Part shown: positions 17,800 through 26,489 of the stretch, piece after piece
Position numbering within the stretch: position 1 is the stretch's first letter
Layout: each line of letters opens with the position of its first letter
Assembly: GCF_014655715.1 (NCBI RefSeq)
Contig: NZ_BNBM01000007.1
Location: 186,001 to 250,000 of the forward strand
DNA: 64,000 nucleotides
Reading direction: 5' to 3'
Origin: Streptomyces lanatus
Lineage (GTDB): Bacteria > Actinomycetota > Actinomycetes > Streptomycetales > Streptomycetaceae
Notes under the pieces: model-generated
Told to the model about the DNA's origin: nothing
Seen by the model: only the letters and a program-made list of their open reading frames with translations
Database searches by the model: none
Program-made: the position numbers and the translations under genes

Positions 17800-17965
17800 A
17801 GGGAAGGGGCTTGGCGTCCTCTCAGACGATCACACACCCAACCACGTGACAACGCCGTGCACAGGGCGACAGGCATCCAGCCGGTGAACGATGCTGGAAA
17901 GCCGTATGCGGGAGAACCGTACATACGGTTTGGAAATGCGGGGACTGGACCGGGAGCGGCCGCCA
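17800..17965 (+). mobile_element. Group II intron 3' remnant (domains IV tail, V and VI)
   Basis: The segment at 17898-17932 has the form of intron domain V: AAGCCGTA at 17899-17906 pairs with TACGGTTT at 17924-17931, enclosing a distal hairpin with a GAGA-type loop; it is preceded by GGTGAACGATG and followed by a GGGGACTGGACCGGGAG stretch, the usual order at the 3' end of bacterial group II introns. No reverse transcriptase coding region remains. The 5' limit is approximate. It sits exactly between the broken SGNH gene and the DMT exporter gene. Confidence 0.65.
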
Positions 17966-17986
17966 CCTCGCCGGTCCCCGACGCTC

Positions 17987-18934
17987 CTAGGCTCGGGTTT
18001 GGGCAAGCGCCGGGTTCTGGGTGGGGGTGTCGGTCGGGGCCGGGACGTTCTTCCCGGGGTTCTCCGCCGTGCCGAACCAGGCGACCGCGACCGCGCCCGA
18101 GACCGCCAGGACGAAGCCGGTCACCGCCAGCCAGGCGAAGCCGGGGCGTGAGGCGTCCCCCAGCCACCAGACGCCGATCATGCCGGGCAGCACGGTCTCG
18201 CCGACCACCAGTGCCGCCGTCGCCCCGTTCACCGAGCCGATCTGCAGCGCGACGGTGTGCAGGTACATGCCGCCGATTCCGGCGACCAGAATGGCGTACA
18301 GGGCCGGGTCGGTGAGCAGCGTGCCCAGGTCGAACGGATCGATCCCGTTCAGCACTCGCACGCCCACGCCGAGCGCGCCGAAGCCGAGACCGGAGAGCAG
18401 ACCGGCCAGGATCGCGGCCCGGGCGCCGAGCAGCCGGACCAGGACCGTGCCGCCCGCCATCAGCAGCAGTGAGATCGCGAGGAGCCACCAGTGGGTGGTG
18501 ATCGGCGTGTGCCCGCTGCCCTCGGGGCCCGCCGCGCTCGCGAGCAGCACCAGCGCCGAGCAGACGACTGCGATCGAGGTCCACTCCGCCCGGGTCAGCC
18601 GGATGCCGAGCAGCTTGACGCTCAGGACGGCCGTGATGATGAGGTTGGCGCTGATGACCGTCTGGGAGAGGAACAGCGGCAGCAGACGGGCGGCGAGCGC
18701 GCCGAGCCCGAAGCCGATGAAGTCCAGGACCGTGCCGACGACGAACTCCCAGGTCATCGCGGCCTGGGCGGTGGAGGAGAGACTGGGGCCGCCATGCGCG
18801 GTGACCTGTCCGGTGGTGTGCCCGGCGGCGGCCGCCTCTCGGCGGGCCGACTTGCGGGAGCCGACGGCCTGGAGGACGGAGCCCGTGCCGTAACAAATCG
18901 AGGCCGCAACGGCGGTCAGGAGTCCTATGAGCAC
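17987..18934 (-). CDS. DMT/EamA-type membrane transporter
   Basis: 315 residues from a GTG start, nine to ten hydrophobic segments spread over the chain: MLIGLLTAVAASICYGTGSV at the N-terminus and LAVTGFVLAVSGAVAVAWF near the end. This matches the DMT-superfamily membrane proteins common in actinobacteria. A hydrophilic Thr/Pro/Asn tail of about 25 residues follows the last helix. The substrate is unknown. It is intact, unlike its neighbours on both sides. Confidence 0.8.
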   Translation of the reverse strand: MLIGLLTAVAASICYGTGSVLQAVGSRKSARREAAAAGHTTGQVTAHGGPSLSSTAQAAMTWEFVVGTVLDFIGFGLGALAARLLPLFLSQTVISANLIITAVLSVKLLGIRLTRAEWTSIAVVCSALVLLASAAGPEGSGHTPITTHWWLLAISLLLMAGGTVLVRLLGARAAILAGLLSGLGFGALGVGVRVLNGIDPFDLGTLLTDPALYAILVAGIGGMYLHTVALQIGSVNGATAALVVGETVLPGMIGVWWLGDASRPGFAWLAVTGFVLAVSGAVAVAWFGTAENPGKNVPAPTDTPTQNPALAQTRA

Positions 18935-19098
18935 CGAGCACTCCGTTCAGGGGGTGGTTCCTGGCTGTTCTCCCTGCCAGACGTGGGATCGACCGCCCGC
19001 GTTGCGTGGGGCGGGTCTGCGTCGAGACGGACGTGAAGAAGGCCGTCCGGCATCCCGCAGGGGACGCGGCGTAACGATCAAGTGGAGATGCCCGCTGC

Positions 19099-19461
19099 GT
19101 GTTCACGCTGGAGTACGTACCTGCGATGTTCGGTTTGAGCCGCTGCTCGGCACCGCTCATCGACGACCAGCGCCTCTGGGCGAAGACATACGAGCTGCTG
19201 GACGACTGGACCGTGCTGCTGACCTGCTTCCTGCCCGCTGCTGTGAGCGGCGCGGCGGTGCTTCTCGCTGTCACCAGGCAGGGCCGGGAGCTCGTCGTGC
19301 ACCTGGGCGACGGCGCCGACGAGAACAACCACCGGCACCCGGTTGCGGACCGGGGCCAGGCGATCCGGACGGAGATCGAACGCGACCCGCTGTTCGGCGA
19401 CGTGAAGCCGGAAGGCAACCGACTGCTGCGGCAGCCGGGCGACATGCCGCTGCGTACGTGA
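19099..19461 (+). CDS. Doubtful ORF, possibly a gene fragment
   Basis: A 120-codon reading frame from GTG 19099. It contains one hydrophobic segment (WTVLLTCFLPAAVSGAAVLLAV) and a hydrophilic C-terminal half. I recognise no family. It lies inside a region of broken genes and lacks a convincing ribosome site; it may be a piece of a larger lost gene. Confidence 0.3.
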   Translation: MFTLEYVPAMFGLSRCSAPLIDDQRLWAKTYELLDDWTVLLTCFLPAAVSGAAVLLAVTRQGRELVVHLGDGADENNHRHPVADRGQAIRTEIERDPLFGDVKPEGNRLLRQPGDMPLRT

Positions 19462-19631
19462 TCCCGCACATGACGCCCTGTGCCGGGCAGTCCGCTCACG
19501 CATCGCGCACGCACGAAGCCACTCAAGGCATGACATTGTGCCAAGTGGTGCAGCCGGTCAAGGGTCGTGAACGCACGGGGGTCTGCGCGGGACCCCTGAA
19601 CCCGGCCCGGCTAGTGCAGCGTCTGTGCCGG

Positions 19632-19973
19632 TCAGCCCGGCCAGAGGTTCGCCTCGCCGGGCACGTGGGCGACGCACTGACGCGCCTGCACCGGACGGGC
19701 CGCCTGAGCGTCGACACCGAAGATGTCGGCCCGCCCGGCGTCGGCGCGGATCAGCTTGAGCGGGCAGCGGATCGTGGTGGCTTTCCCGGCGCCGTTGGGG
19801 CCCAGGCAACCGAGGATTTCGCCCTCGGCCACCTCCAGATCGAGCGGCCGAAGGGCGACTGCGGTACCGAAGGACTTCGCCAGCCCAACGGTACGAATCG
19901 CTGGCGCCGTAGCCGCCTCCCGACAACCGATGGATCCACCTCGGGGTCGAGTCCCGCGAGGTGGTGTAAGCAA
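19632..19973 (-). pseudogene. Truncated ABC transporter ATPase (drug-export type)
   Basis: About 100 residues of the N-terminal part of a DrrA/CcmA-type ATPase: IRTVGLAKSFGTAVALRPLDLEV, then Walker A as GPNGAGKATT, where the conserved Ser/Thr after Lys is Ala, then DIFGVDAQAARPVQARQ and VPGEANLWPG followed by a stop. The phase of the expected LTG continuation is in another frame. Q-loop, signature and Walker B are all missing. Non-functional. Confidence 0.75.
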
Positions 19974-20862
19974 TCATGCGCTTCGCCCTCCTGTGCCTGG
20001 CTCGCGACGATCTCCCCGTTGGCGCGGCACACGAAGCGGCCCGGTCAGACGCCGGGAGTGCCCCAGCCGGCCGAAGTACCCAGCGTGCCCTGCGAGTTCC
20101 GGTCCGTTGATCGGCTACACCACCCGACGGGAAACCGGAGCGGCATGTCCATGACTATCTCGCCAGGCGCCTCGCCCCGCTCCCCTGTTGGAGACCGAAA
20201 GCGATCTCCAACACCCTTCTGTAACCGTTCCAGTTCGCCCCGTTGACACCCCGCACACCCGCCCTTACTGTCACGCCAGCATTCCGAACATGTGGCGACA
20301 TTTCGAACGCTGAAAGGCGAGTGTCCTGTGCATCCCGGAAGCAGCACGCACGTGGCTGGAACGCCGCGGCGCAGCATGACGCACGTACAGGTGCACACCG
20401 AAGGGATCACGAGAGTCGGCGAGCCCCGGATGCCGGGCCGTAGCAAAGCCCTGATCGATGACCTGCGGGACACCGAGGTGCCTGAGCGCCGTCTTGAGCA
20501 ACGTGCCGGCCGACCTGACCTTGCCCATTGAGCGAAGTCCGCCGGTTGCTCACTCGCCTTGAAACCTGTGCACAAGAGACCCGACGATCTCGGCGGCTAC
20601 GTGCGTACCCACGAGAGCGCCGAGCTGATCCGGTTCGGCGCACCGCTCTGTCTGAAGCTCGGTCTGTCCAGGGCACCCGGCTGTCTACCCGTACGGCAAC
20701 CTTCTGCGGACCTGGCCCTGGACACCGCCCGGGAGCGGGTACGGCGCGTCCGACTCGCTCTCGCCCTGTCGGCCGACTGCCCGGCCCGCTCCACCGCTTC
20801 CCCATCCACGCCTGATGCGCCGTCACCCCGCTCAACGACGAGAAGAACAAGGAACAATCACC
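19974..20862. other. 889 bases without a recognisable gene
   Basis: This is the long stretch between the ABC relic and the sugar-binding lipoprotein gene. Several open frames run through it on both strands, but none shows a family motif or a ribosome site. The minus strand from 20045 to about 20530 has a long open frame with irregular composition that I do not trust. The last 60 bases contain the ribosome site of the next gene (AAGGA near 20849). Confidence 0.5.
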
Positions 20863-21957
20863 ATGTTCAACCGAAGAGCCTCCCTCGCCGCCCTCGCCGG
20901 AGCTGCCTCCCTCGCCCTCACCTTGTCCGCATGCGGCCAGAACAGCGAGGGCAGCTCCGAGGGCAGCTCCGACGGCGGTACCGTCGGCATTGCCATGCCG
21001 ACCCGGACGTCCGAGCGCTGGCTCATCGAAGGCAAGAGCCTCGTCGAGGACCTGAAGGGCAAGGGGCACAAGACCAAGCTGGTCTACGGCGACGACGACC
21101 CGAAAGCCCAGGTCTCACAGATCGAGGACCTGATCAAGCAGGGCGTCGATGTACTGATCATCGCGGCCATCGACGCCAAGTCGCTGAACGGCGTGCTTCA
21201 ACAGGCCGCCGATGCGGAGATACCGGTGATCTCCTACGACCGGCTCATCCTCGGTACCAAGAACGTCGACTACTACGTCTCCTTCGACAACGAGATGGTC
21301 GGCCGGTTCCAGGCCGGCTACATCGTCAGGAAGCTCGGCCTGGATGACGGCAAGGGCCCGTTCAACATCGAGTTGTTCGCAGGCTCCCCCGACGACAACA
21401 ACACCAGATACTTCTTCGAAGGTTCGATGGCGCTCCTGCAGCCGTTCCTGGACAGCAAGCAGTTGGTCGTCCCCTCCGGCAAGACCGCGCTCAACCAGAT
21501 CACCACGCCGCGCTGGGACGGGCCCACCGCGCAAAAGCGCATGAGCGGCACCCTCACCGAGTGGTACGGCAGTAAGAAGGTCGACGCGGTCCTGTCGCCG
21601 TACGACGGCATCTCCAGGGGCGTCCTGTCTGCGCTGAAATCGGATGGCTACGGCTCCGACAGCAAGCCTCTCCCGGTCATCACGGGCCAGGACGCCGAAC
21701 TGGCCTCGGTGAAGTCGATCATCGCGGGTCAGCAGTCGCAGACCGTCTACAAGGACGTCCGCCGGCTCGCCGACGCCGCCGCAGAAATGGCCGACGACAT
21801 CCTCGACGACAGGACGCCGTGGGTGGACAACACTGGGGATTACAACAACGGCGCCAAGGACGTGCCTGCCGTCCTGCTGCAGCCGACGAGTGTCGACAAG
21901 ACCAACTACGATGTTCTGGTCGTGGACGACTACTTCACTGCCGACGAGCTCAAGTAG
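20863..21957 (+). CDS. ChvE-like multiple-monosaccharide-binding lipoprotein
   Basis: 364 residues. Lipoprotein signal with lipobox LSAC, Cys24, followed by a Ser/Gly linker (SEGSSEGSSDGG). The rest is a periplasmic-binding-protein type I fold of the ChvE/xylose-binding group: VGIAMPTRTSERWLIEGKSL, DLIKQGVDVLIIAAIDAKSL, VISYDRLILGT, YVSFDNEMVGRFQ and VDAVLSPYDGISRG. It would capture sugars for an ABC importer, but no ATPase or permease gene follows, so it is an orphan unless it works with a system elsewhere. Confidence 0.9.
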   Translation: MFNRRASLAALAGAASLALTLSACGQNSEGSSEGSSDGGTVGIAMPTRTSERWLIEGKSLVEDLKGKGHKTKLVYGDDDPKAQVSQIEDLIKQGVDVLIIAAIDAKSLNGVLQQAADAEIPVISYDRLILGTKNVDYYVSFDNEMVGRFQAGYIVRKLGLDDGKGPFNIELFAGSPDDNNTRYFFEGSMALLQPFLDSKQLVVPSGKTALNQITTPRWDGPTAQKRMSGTLTEWYGSKKVDAVLSPYDGISRGVLSALKSDGYGSDSKPLPVITGQDAELASVKSIIAGQQSQTVYKDVRRLADAAAEMADDILDDRTPWVDNTGDYNNGAKDVPAVLLQPTSVDKTNYDVLVVDDYFTADELK

Positions 21958-22813
21958 CAGCAGAGCTCTGTGTGATACGCGTGGGCCACTCCCCAGGACA
22001 TCCCTGACAGTCAGTGATCACCAGCGTTGATGTCAGAAGTGAATGTCAAAGGCTCCGGACCGTGAAGCCTCGCACTGACCGCCCTCGCTCCGGCGCACGC
22101 CGAGCACATGGCCGACTCCGGGTAAAGGGAGGCCACTTACTCCACCGCGACCCACGTCGTCCAGCTCACTGTGCGCCCGTCACCACCCACACCGGCGGCA
22201 CGGACGGCCTGAAGGCCGCCAGGCCCACGCAGACGCGATGACATGCTCTCCGCCGTACCGGGCGTCAAGCCTCTCCACACGTACGACACCGTCGTCAACG
22301 GCTTCGCGGCCAGGCTGACGTGCCAGAGGGCGTTACGAGCCGGCCGTACACCCTGCACATCTGGCTCCCCGGCGACGGCTCCCGCCCCGACCACCCCGTC
22401 ACAGCCGGGCCCTGCCTCCCACCGGGTGGGCATGGGGACACGCAAGCATGATGGTGTCCTGCAACGGCCTCCGGCCGAGAAGTCCACCGTCTGCCTGCGC
22501 CTGGTGAAGAACGGCACCAGCACGGTCGGCCGGAGGTGCCGTCCGTCACGCTCACGCCGTAGGGACGCGGAGAACGGGAACGGTCCCGGAGGACGGCGAA
22601 TGCACGGTGGGGCGCCCGTTCCCGAAGCGGAGCCAGAGCCCGACAGCGCGGAGATGCCAGGCCGGGCATCCGTGCCGGATGATGCTGATTTGCTGGGTGA
22701 TTCTCGGCAGATCAACTTCCCGCCCGCTCACGCAAACGGCCCCGGACGAGGAGTCCGAGGCCGAGTAGGAGCCCTCCCTGGGGGAGGAACCCCAGGTCAG
22801 AGCGGAAACGCGT
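21958..22813. other. Gene-poor region with a subtilisin-like relic
   Basis: 856 bases without an intact gene. Around 22140-22330 the plus strand contains VPGVKPLHTYDTVVNGFAA, which resembles the end of an inhibitor_I9/S8 pro-region (typical form: YTYTTALNGFAA). From about 22727 the sequence is the duplicated flank of the partial tRNA-Arg. The remainder shows nothing I can identify. Confidence 0.45.
22243..22335 (+). pseudogene. Relic of a subtilisin-type (S8) protease pro-region
   Basis: Only about 30 residues survive, ALSAVPGVK-type start followed by LHTYDTVVNGFAARLT, a signature of the I9 propeptide of secreted serine proteases. Neither the catalytic Asp/His/Ser blocks nor a signal peptide are present. 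Confidence 0.4.
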
Positions 22814-22857
22814 TGTGCCCCCGGCAGGATTCGAACCTGCGACACCCGCTTTAGGAG
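22814..22857 (-). repeat. Partial tRNA-Arg copy 1 (att site)
   Basis: These 44 bases are identical to 40451-40494, that is, the 3' half of the intact tRNA-Arg(CCU) from the anticodon loop to just past the discriminator base. The match stops abruptly at the anticodon. Such 3'-half copies are made when an element integrates into a tRNA gene. The lower side keeps tRNA-style terminator hairpins (22737-22763 and 22777-22796); the upper side carries the shared 12-base word GGCTGTGACCTG at 22872-22883. Confidence 0.9.
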
Positions 22858-23074
22858 TTTTCCTTGGGCGAGGCTGTGACCTGCAGAATTGTCGGCTGCA
22901 GGGTGCCTGGACTGGGATAACACCCCTCCATGGTTCTCACGTGTTCGCGCGGTTTCCCGGCCTCACGTGTGCTGGATCCGTTCTGCCCGCCACCGTCCGA
23001 CGGGGCATCGGCTGTTGGTCAACCGCTGATATGGGGCACCGGGTCCTGCCTCAAGGCGGCGGTCAGGGGAACCG

Positions 23075-23722
23075 TCACGGGTCCCGGGCATGTGACTCGT
23101 CGGCAAGAAGGCCCAGCAGGATGATGTCGAGCGCCCCGGCGAGGCGCTCGTGCAGGTCGAAGGGGGCCGGTTCCTCGCGGATCCAGCGCAGGATCGTCGA
23201 GAAGTAGCAGGCGGCCAGCAGTTGGCCGGCCTGGTCGCAGTCGACGCCCGCCCTGATCTCCCCGCGTTGCCGCCCCTGCTCGACGATCCTGGCGAGTTCG
23301 ATGTCCAGGGACGGGTCCTGCAGAAGTTGCCCGTACCGCGCTGAGGCGTCCATCAGGACGGTGGTCTCGGCCCGGGAGGCGACGTTGAGGTCGGCCATCT
23401 CCTTCAGGTAGCGGCGCAGCCGGTCGCCGACCGGCAGGTCCTCGGCGTGCTCCGCGCCGAGGATCTCAGCGACGCGGGCACGGCGGCGGACTCCCCATTC
23501 CTCGAGGAAGCCGACCTTCTGTGCGAAGTGGTTGAAGACGGTGGCCCGGGCGACATCGGCGGCCTCGGCGATCTGCTCCATGGTGGTCGCCTCGTACCCC
23601 TGGGCGACGAAGAGGCCGACCGCCGTCTCGTACAGCTGGTCGTGCAGCTTCCGGCGCTTGCGCTCCTGGCGTCCGACGGTCGCGCCGGTCTCGGAGGCGG
23701 CTGCCGCGTCCCGGATCTTCAT
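23075..23722 (-). CDS. TetR family regulator of the MBL-MFS-FAH cluster
   Basis: 215 residues. The helix-turn-helix is at about residues 25-70: TTMEQIAEAADVARATVFNHFAQKVGFL. The C-terminal domain is of the TetR_C type with RAETTVLMDASARYGQLLQD. ATG 23722 starts MKIRD; nine more codons upstream are possible but lack a ribosome site. It is divergent from the three-gene cluster starting at 23864 and a 24-base palindrome at 23791-23814 lies between them. Confidence 0.9.
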   Translation of the reverse strand: MKIRDAAAASETGATVGRQERKRRKLHDQLYETAVGLFVAQGYEATTMEQIAEAADVARATVFNHFAQKVGFLEEWGVRRRARVAEILGAEHAEDLPVGDRLRRYLKEMADLNVASRAETTVLMDASARYGQLLQDPSLDIELARIVEQGRQRGEIRAGVDCDQAGQLLAACYFSTILRWIREEPAPFDLHERLAGALDIILLGLLADESHARDP

Positions 23723-23790
23723 GGCCCCCAGTACAACACAGGGCCGCACGCCTCTTGACCCCTCCCCGGCGCTTATCTAGATTCCTCTCC

Positions 23791-23814
23791 ATTGTTGGAC
23801 TCCAGTCCATCAAT
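23791..23814. promoter_or_regulatory. 24-base palindromic TetR operator
   Basis: Arms ATTGTTGGACT and AGTCCATCAAT around a central CC; 10 of 11 arm positions pair. It lies 69 bases upstream of the tetR start and 49 bases upstream of the MBL start, the position expected for a shared divergent operator. Confidence 0.75.
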
Positions 23815-23863
23815 GGATTCGAATCTCGCTATGCAGATCGCGGGACGCCGACAAGGAGGCAAC

Positions 23864-24802
23864 GTGGCTTCCGTGACATCCCGAACGGGCCGTGTCGAGC
23901 TCGGACACGGCTGTTACGCCTGGATCGCGGGCGATGCCGGATGGGGCATGAGCAACGCCGGGCTGATCGCCGGCCGGGGCGCGTCGCTGCTCGTCGACAC
24001 CCTCTACGACCTGCGGCTGACCAAGACCATGCTCGACGCGCTGGCGCCACTGACCGCCCCGGCACCGATCTCCACCGTGGTCAACACCCACGGCAACGGC
24101 GACCACTGGTTCGGCAACCAGCTCGTGTCCCACGCCGAGATCATCGCGGCACGGGGATCCGTGGCGGACATGCGGCAGGTGGGCCCCGCCGAGATGCGGG
24201 CGCTGACCGGCATGGACAGCCCGGCCGGACACTTCGCCCGCCGGATCTTCGGCCGCTTCGACCACACCGGCATCGAACCCGTCCTCCCGAACCGGGTCTT
24301 CGACGGCGAGACCGTCCTCGACATCGGCGGAATGGAGGTCCGCCTCATCGACGTGGGGCCCGCGCACAGCGCCGGCGACACGATCGTCCACGTGCCGCAG
24401 GCCCGGACCGTCTACACCGGCGACATCGTCTTCGCCGGAGCGGCGCCGGTCGTCTGGCACGGTCCCTTCGCCCGCTGGCTCTCCGCCTGCGACCTGCTGC
24501 TGGGCCTCGACGCCGACATCGTCGTACCCGGCCACGGCCCCGTCACCACCAAGCAGGCCGTCCGCGAGATCCGTGACTACCTGGAATACGTCCACGAGCA
24601 GGCCACCGCCCGCTTCACGGCCGGTATGCCCGCCATGGAAGCGGCACGCGACATCCGCCTCGGCCGCTTCGCCGAGCTGGACGAGAGCGAACGCCTCGCC
24701 GTCAACGTGCACACCGTCTACCGGGAGCTCGACTCCTCACTGCCCCCGCTCGACGGTCCCGGCCTGTTCGGCTGCATGGCCGAGCTCTGCCCCAGCCTCT
24801 GA
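23864..24802 (+). CDS. MBL-fold metallo-hydrolase
   Basis: 312 residues. The metal motif is NTHGNGDHWFGN, an HxxxDH form where the usual second His of HxHxDH is Asn; other ligands are in GPAHSAGDTIVHVP, YTGDIVF and VPGHGPVT. GTG 23864 is chosen because AAGGAGG stands seven bases upstream; an upstream ATG would place the TetR operator inside the gene. It is the first gene of a cluster with an MFS pump and a FAH-type hydrolase, suggesting breakdown and export of an aromatic or lactone-like compound. Confidence 0.88.
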   Translation: MASVTSRTGRVELGHGCYAWIAGDAGWGMSNAGLIAGRGASLLVDTLYDLRLTKTMLDALAPLTAPAPISTVVNTHGNGDHWFGNQLVSHAEIIAARGSVADMRQVGPAEMRALTGMDSPAGHFARRIFGRFDHTGIEPVLPNRVFDGETVLDIGGMEVRLIDVGPAHSAGDTIVHVPQARTVYTGDIVFAGAAPVVWHGPFARWLSACDLLLGLDADIVVPGHGPVTTKQAVREIRDYLEYVHEQATARFTAGMPAMEAARDIRLGRFAELDESERLAVNVHTVYRELDSSLPPLDGPGLFGCMAELCPSL

Positions 24803-24890
24803 AGTCTCTGACGCCGCTCCCCGCACCAACGGCTCTCCCCTCCGTCCCCTCGGGCCGTACGACCCGCCAACCCCTCCCCAAGGAGGAGAC

Positions 24891-26489
24891 ATGGTCTCCA
24901 CCCCTGCCTACGACCCACCCGCCACCTCGTCCGACGCCGCTCCGGCCTCCCCGGCCCGGCACACCGGCACGATCATCGCCGGCTGTCTGGCCGTTTGCCT
25001 CGCCCAGATCGGCCTGGTGCTGCCCGCCGCGATCAACGGCGAGATGCAGCGCACCCTTCAGACGTCCGGCGCGGAACTGACCTGGATCAGCGATGCCTTC
25101 CTGGTGCCCGCCGCCGTCCTCGCCCTGACCTTCGGCGTCCTCGGCGACCGCCACGGCCGCAAGAGACTCGTCGTCGGCGCGGCACTGCTGGCCGCTGTCG
25201 GTTATCTGGTGTCCGCTACCTCCGACACCCCGGCTCAGCTGATCACCGGCCAGGCGATCTCCGGCATCGGAGCCGCCGCGCTCTTCCCCGCCTCCCTGAC
25301 GATGATCACCGCGATCACGACCACACCGGCCGCACGTGCCAGGGGCCTGGCCTCATGGACCACAGCCCTGTCGCTCGGCGCCTTCATCGCCCCACTCATG
25401 TCCGGCGGCATCGTCGAACACGCGCCCTTCCAGTGGGCGTTCGGTGTCACCGGCGTGCTCGCCGTGATCACCGCCGTGGCGGCCTGGCTGCTCGCCACCG
25501 AGTCCAGCGCTCCGGAGGGCCGCTCGCTGGACTGGCCGGGGCAGATCACCATCGCCGTGGCCCTGCTCTCCCTGCTGTACGGCATCATTCAGGGCCCATC
25601 GGACGGCTGGAGCTCGGCGCCCGTCGTCGCGTCGTTCGCTGCCTTCGCCATCTTCATCGGCGTGTTCACCGTGGTGGAGAACCGCAGCGCGGCCCCGATG
25701 CTGCGGCTGAGCCTCTTCCGTATCCCGGCGTTCGCCGCATCCGCCGCCATGGCGGTGATCGGCATGCTGGGCTTCCTCGGCGGCGCGTACGACCTGAGCA
25801 TCCGCCTCGGTGTCATTCAGCACCAGCGCCCCTTCCAGGCCGCGATACCAGTCATGATCATCCAGGTCTGCACGCCGTTCATCTGGCCCCTGCTGGTCCG
25901 CCTGCTGCACCGCATCGGCCCCGGCCCCATGCTCGTCACCGGCTTCCTGGCGATGGCCGCGGGCCAGCTGTGGCTGCGAGCGCTGCCGATCCAGGACACC
26001 GCTCTGCCGCCCATGCTGGGCCCGTTGATCCTCAACGGCATCGGCTTCGGCCTGGTCGTCGCCGCGATCACCGCCGCCGCCGTCAACGTCGTACCGCAGA
26101 ACCTGACCGGCATGGCAGCCGCCACCACCAGCCTGGTCCGCGACCTCGGCCAGACCCTCGGCCCGGCCGTTGTCGGCGCCGTCGCCCTCGGCATGGCCGC
26201 CGACCAACTGACCGGGAGCCTCGCGGACGCCGGACTGACCCCGAAGGAGCACGGCATCGCCTCCACCATCCTGCACGAGGGCGGCCCGATAGCCCTGCAC
26301 AGCGCCGACCTGGGCCCGCTCAGCGCCAAGCTCGCTCCCTACACCACGGACGCCCTGGCCGGCGGCTACAACAACGGACTGATCCTCACCGCCGCCGCCT
26401 GCGTGACCGCCGCCGTGATCGCCGCCGTGTTCGTCGGCTTCCGGCGCGGCGGCACCGCGCCGGCCGAGGCGGAGGGGAGCACGGCGTGA
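24891..26489 (+). CDS. MFS transporter, DHA2 (14-TM) drug exporter type
   Basis: 532 residues with 14 hydrophobic segments. The first helix (IIAGCLAVCLAQIGLVLPAA), motif A GVLGDRHGRKRL and motif C-like GIGAAALFPASLTM are those of the EmrB/QacA group. ATG 24891 follows AAGGAGGAG. The stop overlaps the GTG of the FAH gene by four bases (GTGA), so the pair is translationally coupled. Probable proton-driven efflux; the substrate presumably relates to the ligand of the TetR protein upstream. Confidence 0.92.
   Translation: MVSTPAYDPPATSSDAAPASPARHTGTIIAGCLAVCLAQIGLVLPAAINGEMQRTLQTSGAELTWISDAFLVPAAVLALTFGVLGDRHGRKRLVVGAALLAAVGYLVSATSDTPAQLITGQAISGIGAAALFPASLTMITAITTTPAARARGLASWTTALSLGAFIAPLMSGGIVEHAPFQWAFGVTGVLAVITAVAAWLLATESSAPEGRSLDWPGQITIAVALLSLLYGIIQGPSDGWSSAPVVASFAAFAIFIGVFTVVENRSAAPMLRLSLFRIPAFAASAAMAVIGMLGFLGGAYDLSIRLGVIQHQRPFQAAIPVMIIQVCTPFIWPLLVRLLHRIGPGPMLVTGFLAMAAGQLWLRALPIQDTALPPMLGPLILNGIGFGLVVAAITAAAVNVVPQNLTGMAAATTSLVRDLGQTLGPAVVGAVALGMAADQLTGSLADAGLTPKEHGIASTILHEGGPIALHSADLGPLSAKLAPYTTDALAGGYNNGLILTAAACVTAAVIAAVFVGFRRGGTAPAEAEGSTA

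Noticed and set aside
17697-19544. A 615-codon minus-strand frame crossing the DMT exporter gene
   Set aside because: It is out of frame with the transporter, which has clear membrane segments, and it runs through the intron remnant and pseudogene.
20045-20575. A 176-codon minus-strand frame upstream of the sugar-binding gene
   Set aside because: Cys- and Arg-rich with no motif or ribosome site; it looks like chance reading of non-coding DNA.
23792-23863. An upstream ATG start for the MBL gene
   Set aside because: It would put the TetR palindrome inside the coding region, and the strong AAGGAGG lies in front of GTG 23864.
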